Source: an uncultured Bacteroidota bacterium (lineage in GTDB: Bacteria; Bacteroidota; Bacteroidia; UKL13-3). Taken from it: a stretch of 9,835 bases of DNA. The notes beneath the pieces are model-generated. The model was not told the origin of the DNA. It worked only from the letters and a program-made list of their open reading frames with translations, and ran no database searches. A program made the translations under genes and the position numbers. The stretch is from assembly GCA_903898215.1 (NCBI GenBank), contig CAIUEQ010000242.1, positions 1-9,835 of the forward strand. Direction: 5' to 3'. This document shows positions 1 through 6,180 of the stretch, piece by piece (position 1 is the stretch's first letter; every line of letters begins with the position of its first letter).

Positions 1-180
1 AAAAAAATCAAAAGATTAAAAATAAACACCATAATTTAAACAACACATATTATTAACAGATTAAATGTCAAAATCTTAATAATAATAAGTCGAGAAATTT
101 AAAAAAACCCCAACCAGTGTTCATTTTTACAAGAATTTAGTGTAAACAACAGAGGCCTCGGGTTAAAAAAAAATTTTTCT
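1..180. other. AT-rich non-coding flank
   Basis: This stretch lies downstream of the giant minus-strand gene. All frames are broken by frequent stops, and the longest ATG-started frame I found by eye is about 10 codons. It contains an 8-base palindrome, gaggcctc, at 152-159 and an A9-T5 tract at 165-178 just after the stop codon of the giant gene. Read on the minus strand the tract gives A5-T9, but no GC-rich stem precedes it, so I do not call a terminator. I see no gene, tRNA or RNA motif here. Confidence 0.7.
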
Positions 181-3100
181 TTATTGTTTGATAACCTTAA
201 AAGTTTGGGTTGTACCTAAAACAGCATTAGAAATATTAATTAAATATAAGCCACTAACAAATCCCGAAAGATCAATTTCTTTAGGTTGGTTATTAGAAAT
301 AATATCATTTGTTTTGAAAATTGTTTTACCAGCAATATCTGTGATGGTAATATTGTTTTTTTCATTGTTATCTATACTTGCATATACTGAAACGCTAGAG
401 CTTGTGACGGTAGGGTAAAGCCTATACTCCAAAACGGGCGTTACCGAATTGGTTACATTATCAATACCGGTATTTTTACCAGAACCTACTAATATTTTAA
501 ACCGGGTAATGTTCGATAGTTTTTCAATAGTTGTATCAGGAGTATAAAGGTATTCAGTAGTTGTAGTAAGATCAGTTTTAATGCCAGTAACAGCGTCATA
601 TAATTCCACCGATTTACCTGTAATTAATTCAGCAACATTTTGAAACTTCAAAGTATACTTCATTAAACTCTTCACAGAAATAAATAAATTAATAGTATCC
701 GATACTCCATTAAAAGGTTTACAGTTACCTGTTAAAAGTTTACCTAATGGAGTGATGCTAGAAATATTAACTTCTCCACCCACCATTTTAACGATATCAT
801 AATTATCAACTTCAGTAGTTGCGGCAGGCATGTATTTAACAATCATCTCATCGCTGTTTAAAGAATCTTTTATTAATGTAATTGAGAAGTTGCCATTTGC
901 CTTTTTAAATAAACTCGTACCCGCGTTTGTGTTTATCTTGTATGCTTCTGTAAAAGTTAGTGATGGACTTGCCGCAGTTGAGCGAACCCAGAAAGCCGAG
1001 CCCGGAGGAATGATACCACCATTACTCATTGCACCGGTTCCGGTATTACTTCCAGCGTTATAACTTTCGTAGCTACCCGATGTTGGATTATAAATAGTTA
1101 TTGTACCACTAATATTAGTGAAGTTTGTACCGCTGGTTCCGCTACCGCCAGAATTACCAGCAATAAAAAACGAATGCCAATCGTAAGCAGATGGATAAGG
1201 ATTTCCTAATAAACACCAACCCGCCCCAAACGTGTTTGAGGTAGCAGTATATGAAACAGGCATAGTAACATTTCCTTGATTAACACTTCCAACAAGATCA
1301 AGTGTTACGGTATTTTGTGTGTTGTTTGTTCCTGTTAATCTACCATTATCACTTCTGTCGCCTCTTACAAATATTCTATACCCTTTACCTGTTTCTAATG
1401 AGTATGAAGTGCTGGCAGGAGAAGGCCATGTGTTTGTAGATTCGTCATAATAAAAGCAACTCGAACTGTTTGAAGTTGTTTGGTCAAAACCATTTGTGCT
1501 TCCTCCGGTTCCGGTAACAAACATTTCATTTTGCCAATCATCTAAAGTTGGGCTTATAATTGGGCTTGATAAAAATCTATATCTGCGAGAAACGGCCGGA
1601 ACATATCTTTCAACAGCCACGCTACCCGAAATATAACTGCAAGTAATACAGCTTCCGTTTGCGATATTTGCTGTTGTGGTTGCTGATGAAATCAAACGTA
1701 AATATCCGCCAGTGTATAAAGTACCAACGGTAGGTGTGAGTGTGCCTGTTAAATTTAAAGTTCCACCCAAGGTTACACCGGCTGCATTGTTTATTGTTAA
1801 ATTGTTTAAATTATCGCTTACAAACATTGATGCAGGAACCGTTTGTGCCGAAGCGCTATTAAATACAACTGTTCCACTGCTTCCGTTAATATTTCCTGAA
1901 GTTTTTGTAATACTACCAGAGATGGTTAATTGATGACCGCCAATTGATAATGTTCCACTGGTAAGTGTTAGCGAACTACTAATTGTAATATTAGAACTTA
2001 ATGTGATTCCCGCACTATTATTTACCACAAGATTGGTAATTGTAGGAATAATAGTTCCATCTAATGTTTGATTTGAAGCGCCATTCAAATTAACTGCTCC
2101 TGTACCCGAATTAATGCTACCCGAAGTTTTGGCAATACTTCCACCAATATTTAAAGTATAGGTATTTAAATTAAGAGCGCCATTGGTAAGCGTTAATAAA
2201 TTAGATACAGTTAGGTTTGTGCTTAATGAAACTCCTGCAGCATTATTTATTGTTAAATTATTTGTGGTAAGGCTCGCATTATTAGAGATAGTTTGTGCTA
2301 CGCTTCCGTTAAAATTAATTGTGCCTGATGAGCTAATGCTACCCGAACCACTTGTTGTGCCCGCAAGCGACAAGGTGTAAGCGCCAACATCAAACAGACC
2401 AGAAGTAAGCGTTAACGATCCGGCAACAGAAGCATTTGTAGTTAGTGATACGCCTGTTGAATTATTTATAATAAGATTATTAAAAGTTGTTGCAGCATTT
2501 CCTGAAATAACTTGAATAGCAGTTCCATTTAAGTTGACGGTGCTAGCACCTGCCGTAAATGTTCCATTATTTATTATGTAGTAGCTGAGGTTGTGAGTGT
2601 ATGTTGACGCATTAAAAGTTGTTCCAGAACCAATTGATAAAGTGTCAGTAATTGTTAACGCAGCAGCAGCTGTTGCCGAAGCAGTACCTGATAAATATAA
2701 ACCTCCACTAATGTTCATTGCTGACGCAGGCATTGTTTTGATTCCGCTTCCGCTTAGTATCAATTTATGGTATCCGGGTGTTGAACCATTTGGGTTAATA
2801 ACGGTTTGTGCTGTTCCGTTGTACTCTACAGTATTATGATTTAAACCAGCGTTTAAAACACCTGTACCTAAAAGGGAAAGAGTGCCTGAAATTCGCATAA
2901 CATTATCAACACCCAAAGTTAGTGTTGCACCATTTGCAATGGTTATATTGTAGAAATTAGTAGGATCGGCCATAGTAGCAGAGGCGCTTGTAAACAATAC
3001 AGTACTTGTTCCTGCATTAAAAGTTCCCGAGTTATTCCAAGCTCCTGCACCTTTTGTAATGGTTAATGTTGGTGTGCCGTTTGTTGCATTTAATATACCG

Positions 3101-5724
3101 TTTGCATCAATAGAAATCATTCCAATAGTTGTTGTTCCTGTTGGTAAAATAGGGTCAAAATTTGTGTTACCGGCATCATAAATATGAACGTGAGAAGAGT
3201 CGTTCGGTACACCCGGGGCCCAGTTTCCCGCATCATTCCAGTCGGTTGAGTTATAACCAATCCAATCACAATCGTTTCCTGCAGCCGAAGTCCCGAGGGT
3301 CCAGTATTTTAGATTAAAAGCAGTTTGAGCTAAATATGTTAAATTTACGTTTGCCAGCCCACCCCAATAATCAATGGTACTATGGTTTGATCGACCATGG
3401 TCATCAAGCATATATGGCGAAGCTTTATAATCATAAAGAGCAAGATCATTCATGTTATTTCCGTTAAGTTCCGAAACCAAATAATGTAGGTTAACGGTAA
3501 CTTTTGCCAGGTTGCTTCCACCTGTTTGAATAAAACTATAGTAGCGATGAATGGCACTTACATTCCATGTATGTGAAGTTGTTAAAACAATTTTAACACT
3601 CATAGTTGTTGGAAGCGTTCCTAAATTTGAAAAATTGATTGTTGTAAACTGGTTACCAAAACTGTAGGGTGTTAGCGCCACAAAGGTATTACGTGTTACT
3701 ATTCCGGTTACATCACCTGTGCCTGTTGTGGTTGCGGATGCACCCATAGTAAGCGAATAATTATTTGTATCAATATCCAATGCACCCTTTGTTGCTGATG
3801 CGTTTGCGCTTACTAAATTTAAAACTCCGTTTACGGTAATATTGCCATCTGTAGTTTTATAATTGTTACCGGTGCCACTAATTGTAAGGTTGCTATATGT
3901 TAATCCCTTAACAGTTTGTGTTGTTCTTGCTAAATAATTAACAGTAGTTCCGGCAGCAATAGTTGTTGAGCTAAAGGCGGGAAAAGTTGTTGCAGTTGCA
4001 GCACCTAAATTAAAATATCCAGAAGCAAGGTTTAGCGAGCCGGTTGCCGTTAACTGATAACCGCTATCATTAAAATTACTATTTGAAACATTACTTCCAA
4101 TTGTAAAGGGATTAGCACCAATATTTTTTGCTGCGCCAAGTTTTACGCCACTTGCGTTTTCAATTTTTACTCCTCCGCTACCCGACCAAGTTGAAGGAAA
4201 TTCAGCACCCGTAGTTTGCAAAGCGCTTCCTTTGTATTGAAGGGTAGCTGATGCGCCATAGGTTATTGCTGCACTTGCTGTAGCAGTACCTTCCATGGAA
4301 AGTGTTCCATTTACGGTAACACCAGTTGTTGTTTTTGTACCAGAGCCCGAAAGGGTAAGGTTATAATAAGTTAAGCCGGCAACGGTTTGAGCGCCACCAT
4401 TCCAGTTAACAGTACTTGTATCAGTTGTAAAAGTTCCTGCATTTGTACCGGTACCACCTAAGTTTAAAGTGCTTGAGCCTCCTTTAAGTGTTCCTGCAGT
4501 TATTGAAAAAAAACCACTCACGGTATGAGATAATCCGGTTCCTAACTTAAGTGTTCCGCTTGCACCATTTACGTCTAATGCCGCACAACTTACATTGCCA
4601 GTAAGTGTTGCTGTTCCAGAAGATTTGGTTATGGATACAACCCCAATTCCTGTTGTAGTAAAACCAGCAATATTTTGAGACGCTGTTGTTCCTGTTATGG
4701 TAATATTTGAAGTTCCTGCAGTGAGCGTTCCTTTTTTTATAAAATCGCCATGAAAAGTTAGCGCCAAATTATTTGTGATTAAGGTTGCATTAGTGTCAAT
4801 ATTTAAAGGAACATTGGTATTGGCGCCAAAAACTTTTGCTGAATCTATAGTAATGGCCCCGATGTTTTTTATCACCACACCGCCAGTTGCAAGAAAAGGG
4901 GTTTTCCATTCTTCGGCAGTAGCAGTGTAGGAGGCGGGTTTATTATACTGTAAAGTTGCGGCTGAGCCATAGGTAACCACACCAGCCCCAGTAACCACAA
5001 TAGATGCTGTGCCTTCCAGTGATAATACTCCGTTTACGGTAGGTGTTGTTGCAAAAGTTTTTGCGCCCGACCCCGAAAGTGTTAAATTACTATAGGTTGC
5101 AGGCATACCTGTTTGTGCTACACCGGTATAATTAACAGTGCTACCCGAAAAAGTTGTTAAAGTACCTCCAATGGTTGTCGAAAAAAACGTCCCACCAACA
5201 TTTAGTGTGCCGGCTGCCGAAAATATAATACTCGGACTTGTACTACCAGTAGGATTAATTGTTATGTTGCCCGAAACAGTTAAAGTTCCGGTTGAAATAG
5301 TTATTTGATGGCGAACATTTGTAAACGAATTCGTAAACGCTATACTTGCTGCGCTTACGGTTCCTGCCCCAACATCTAAAGTATTCAAACCTGCACCTGA
5401 TCGAGGAATTGTAATTGCTGCAGAAACGGCTAATGTAATTCCTGAATTTACCGTGAGAGTTGAAGTTGAATTTGCCGTTGAATAGGAAATGCTGGTACAA
5501 GCAGCATTTGAAGTTACTGTAACAGTAAAACCACCTTCAATAGTAACCGCATCACCCATAGCAGGAACGCTTGCCCCTGGCGTTCCTCCAGATTGAGCCG
5601 ACCATGTAGCGGTAGAGTTCCAGTTGCCAGTTGCAACCGAGTATCGCGCAGCGCTAGCAAAAGAAGCAGAAAATAAAATTGTTAAGCATACAAAAAGTGA
5701 TTTGTGGAAGCGTGATAAATTCAT
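181..5724 (-). CDS. Giant exported beta-solenoid-like repeat protein with T9SS C-terminal sorting domain
   Basis: This 1847-residue protein is probably exported through Sec and then carried across the outer membrane by the type IX secretion system, to be released or anchored at the cell surface. Seen in the sequence, in order: a signal peptide (1-25); a GNWNSTATWS start motif (about 33-42); a Ser/Thr/Gly/Asn-rich region of repeating short beta-strand-like segments with few charged residues; an unnamed module at about 666-815 containing HYLVSELNG; a second CDWIGYNSTDWN...GNWAPGVPN motif near 818-840; three 73-77-residue spacings between related repeats at about 1085-1340; a VERYVPAVSRRYRFLSSPI segment near 1370; GWCLLGNPYPSAYDW near 1500; a SDEMIVKYM region near 1620; and the sorting domain from about 1765. 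Such proteins in Bacteroidota are usually called adhesin-like or 'T9SS type A sorting domain' proteins. No catalytic motif is visible, so an adhesive or structural surface role is inference. The ATG at 5724 is chosen because it directly precedes the signal peptide. The frame stays open about 24 codons further upstream but contains no other ATG there. Confidence 0.95.
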   Translation of the reverse strand: MNLSRFHKSLFVCLTILFSASFASAARYSVATGNWNSTATWSAQSGGTPGASVPAMGDAVTIEGGFTVTVTSNAACTSISYSTANSTSTLTVNSGITLAVSAAITIPRSGAGLNTLDVGAGTVSAASIAFTNSFTNVRHQITISTGTLTVSGNITINPTGSTSPSIIFSAAGTLNVGGTFFSTTIGGTLTTFSGSTVNYTGVAQTGMPATYSNLTLSGSGAKTFATTPTVNGVLSLEGTASIVVTGAGVVTYGSAATLQYNKPASYTATAEEWKTPFLATGGVVIKNIGAITIDSAKVFGANTNVPLNIDTNATLITNNLALTFHGDFIKKGTLTAGTSNITITGTTASQNIAGFTTTGIGVVSITKSSGTATLTGNVSCAALDVNGASGTLKLGTGLSHTVSGFFSITAGTLKGGSSTLNLGGTGTNAGTFTTDTSTVNWNGGAQTVAGLTYYNLTLSGSGTKTTTGVTVNGTLSMEGTATASAAITYGASATLQYKGSALQTTGAEFPSTWSGSGGVKIENASGVKLGAAKNIGANPFTIGSNVSNSNFNDSGYQLTATGSLNLASGYFNLGAATATTFPAFSSTTIAAGTTVNYLARTTQTVKGLTYSNLTISGTGNNYKTTDGNITVNGVLNLVSANASATKGALDIDTNNYSLTMGASATTTGTGDVTGIVTRNTFVALTPYSFGNQFTTINFSNLGTLPTTMSVKIVLTTSHTWNVSAIHRYYSFIQTGGSNLAKVTVNLHYLVSELNGNNMNDLALYDYKASPYMLDDHGRSNHSTIDYWGGLANVNLTYLAQTAFNLKYWTLGTSAAGNDCDWIGYNSTDWNDAGNWAPGVPNDSSHVHIYDAGNTNFDPILPTGTTTIGMISIDANGILNATNGTPTLTITKGAGAWNNSGTFNAGTSTVLFTSASATMADPTNFYNITIANGATLTLGVDNVMRISGTLSLLGTGVLNAGLNHNTVEYNGTAQTVINPNGSTPGYHKLILSGSGIKTMPASAMNISGGLYLSGTASATAAAALTITDTLSIGSGTTFNASTYTHNLSYYIINNGTFTAGASTVNLNGTAIQVISGNAATTFNNLIINNSTGVSLTTNASVAGSLTLTSGLFDVGAYTLSLAGTTSGSGSISSSGTINFNGSVAQTISNNASLTTNNLTINNAAGVSLSTNLTVSNLLTLTNGALNLNTYTLNIGGSIAKTSGSINSGTGAVNLNGASNQTLDGTIIPTITNLVVNNSAGITLSSNITISSSLTLTSGTLSIGGHQLTISGSITKTSGNINGSSGTVVFNSASAQTVPASMFVSDNLNNLTINNAAGVTLGGTLNLTGTLTPTVGTLYTGGYLRLISSATTTANIANGSCITCSYISGSVAVERYVPAVSRRYRFLSSPIISPTLDDWQNEMFVTGTGGSTNGFDQTTSNSSSCFYYDESTNTWPSPASTSYSLETGKGYRIFVRGDRSDNGRLTGTNNTQNTVTLDLVGSVNQGNVTMPVSYTATSNTFGAGWCLLGNPYPSAYDWHSFFIAGNSGGSGTSGTNFTNISGTITIYNPTSGSYESYNAGSNTGTGAMSNGGIIPPGSAFWVRSTAASPSLTFTEAYKINTNAGTSLFKKANGNFSITLIKDSLNSDEMIVKYMPAATTEVDNYDIVKMVGGEVNISSITPLGKLLTGNCKPFNGVSDTINLFISVKSLMKYTLKFQNVAELITGKSVELYDAVTGIKTDLTTTTEYLYTPDTTIEKLSNITRFKILVGSGKNTGIDNVTNSVTPVLEYRLYPTVTSSSVSVYASIDNNEKNNITITDIAGKTIFKTNDIISNNQPKEIDLSGFVSGLYLINISNAVLGTTQTFKVIKQ
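184..432 (-). other. T9SS type A C-terminal sorting domain
   Basis: Residues about 1765-1847 start with LEYRLYPTVTSSSVSVYAS, continue with ITDIAGKTIFK and IDLSGFVSGLYLINI, and end in TQTFKVIKQ. This is the standard order of T9SS type A domains: a 'YPNP/YPT' opening, a 'D..G..' strand, a 'dls.l..G.Yll.i' strand and a terminal 'F.V.K' strand. The family is known to route proteins to the outer-membrane translocon. The canonical 'NP' after 'YP' is replaced by T-V. Confidence 0.92.
1720..2490 (-). repeat. Repeat family B: four coding units spaced about 225 bp
   Basis: Within the giant gene the motif [LI]-[TIV]-[IV]-N-N-x-[AT]-G-[VI]-[TS]-L recurs four times as NNSTGVSL, NNAAGVSL, NNSAGITL and NNAAGVTL. 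The codon for the conserved V/I after G starts (plus coordinates) at 2449, 2230, 2005 and 1774, giving spacings of 219, 225 and 231 bases (73, 75 and 77 residues). Each unit continues with strands such as SLTLTSGTLSIGGHQLTISG, then a 'SGSI/NI...G.V.FN..A.QT' segment. All spacings are multiples of three, as expected for protein repeats. Span edges are approximate. Confidence 0.85.
4234..5094 (-). repeat. Repeat family A: NLTLSGSG...VNG.LS.EGTA...ATLQY units
   Basis: Two close copies are visible in the N-terminal part of the giant protein: residues 211-260 (YSNLTLSGSGAKTF to ATLQY; bases 4945-5094) and 453-497 (YYNLTLSGSGTKTT to ATLQY; bases 4234-4368), 242 residues apart. Related but weaker copies begin at residue 610 (YSNLTISGTG; base 3897) and residue 985 (YHKLILSGSGIKTM; base 2772), outside this span. 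Family A differs from family B in its SGSG turn and in the EGTA and ATLQY segments. Confidence 0.75.
5650..5724 (-). other. Sec signal peptide of the giant protein
   Basis: Residues 1-25 have a short basic N-region (R5, H7, K8), a hydrophobic core SLFVCLTILF at 9-18, and small residues SASFASA up to the likely cleavage point after A25 (A-S-A / A-R-Y-S). Cleavage after A23 is also possible. C13 sits inside the hydrophobic core without a lipobox context, so a lipoprotein is unlikely. Confidence 0.85.
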
Positions 5725-6055
5725 AATATTGATGATTAATGTTTTGTGATTTGAGTATAAATTATTTGGTATAAATCTTAATACGATAATGTTTTTCTAT
5801 TGAACGCATGTATAAAGAAAGTATGAACAACCCAGTCATTACTAACCGTCTATAAGCGAAGGCACAAATATTCAACACAAAACAGCATAAAAAATCTCCA
5901 ATTATTTAAACAATAAAGGCATGCAAGGCGTTTAAAAAACCACACGTTCATTTATGTTTGTTTTGTTATTTAGGTGTTGGTATTAGAAATTTTTTGGGTT
6001 TAATTCTTAAAAAAGATTTTTTACAATAAGCTGATTGGGTTTTAATACAAAAAAG

Positions 6056-6105
6056 GGGTGGGCGCATATCAGCCACTAAATTTATTTATTTTATAAAACC
6101 CACCC
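6056..6105. repeat. Inverted repeat GGGTGGG / CCCACCC in the kinase leader
   Basis: GGGTGGG at 6056-6062 is the exact reverse complement of CCCACCC at 6099-6105, with a 36-base spacer. The left arm can alternatively pair with GCCAC at 6072-6076 through GTGG-C (6058-6063, one bulged G) around an 8-base loop, so two exclusive hairpins are possible. These GC tracts stand out in an AT-rich background. It could be an operator or an RNA structure; no named motif is recognised. Confidence 0.5.
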
Positions 6106-6168
6106 ACCTAAAACCAATAATGTGAAAACCGGCTTAAAAAAACAGATCAGTTAAATAAAATATATCTA

Positions 6169-6176
6169 TAATTTTG
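6169..6176 (+). promoter_or_regulatory. Possible Bacteroidota -7 element TAATTTTG next to the kinase start
   Basis: TAATTTTG matches the known Bacteroidota -7 consensus TAnnTTTG and ends 4 bases before the kinase ATG. If used, transcription would begin at or just after the ATG, giving a leaderless or nearly leaderless mRNA. No TTG -33 element sits at the usual distance upstream (only a TTA at 6151-6153), and such matches arise by chance in AT-rich DNA. Confidence 0.25.
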
Positions 6177-6180
6177 AAAC

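Larger units (their letters stand above)
5725..6180. other. Divergent intergenic region, no gene seen
   Basis: This 456-base AT-rich gap separates the start codons of the giant secreted-protein gene (minus) and the histidine kinase gene (plus), so it must hold both promoters unless one is leaderless or internal. The only ATG frames I found are 10-15 codons and unconvincing. It contains a TATGTTTG match to TAnnTTTG at 5953-5960, an imperfect direct repeat TTGGGTTTAAT / TTGGGTTTTAAT at 5994-6004 and 6035-6046, an A/T palindrome TAAAAAA-ga-TTTTTTA at 6008-6023, and the GGGTGGG/CCCACCC inverted repeat at 6056-6105. I could not find a good TAnnTTTG element for the minus-strand gene. Confidence 0.7.

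Noticed and set aside
81..178. Possible intrinsic terminator for the giant gene
   Set aside because: T-runs exist on the minus strand, at the A9-T5 tract and after GGTTGGGG, but no GC-rich stem directly precedes them; gaggcctc is too short and not followed by a T-run on that strand.
1720..2490. CRISPR-like or mobile repeat array
   Set aside because: The repeats are about 225 bp, imperfect, in frame, and encode repeated beta-strand motifs; there are no short identical repeats with unique spacers and no transposase or terminal inverted repeats.
188..2839. Several plus-strand open frames of 65-85 codons inside the giant gene
   Set aside because: They lie opposite the repeat protein, have valine/leucine/proline-rich translations typical of the reverse strand of Thr/Asn/Gly codons, and lack any domain or start context.
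5255..5500. An 81-codon minus-strand frame in another phase of the giant gene
   Set aside because: Its Asn/Phe/Ser/Cys-rich translation is a frame-shifted reading of the repeat-coding DNA, and it sits fully inside the strongly supported protein.
5812..5980. Small open frames of 10-15 codons in the divergent intergenic region
   Set aside because: They are too short, with no start context or recognisable product, and are expected by chance.
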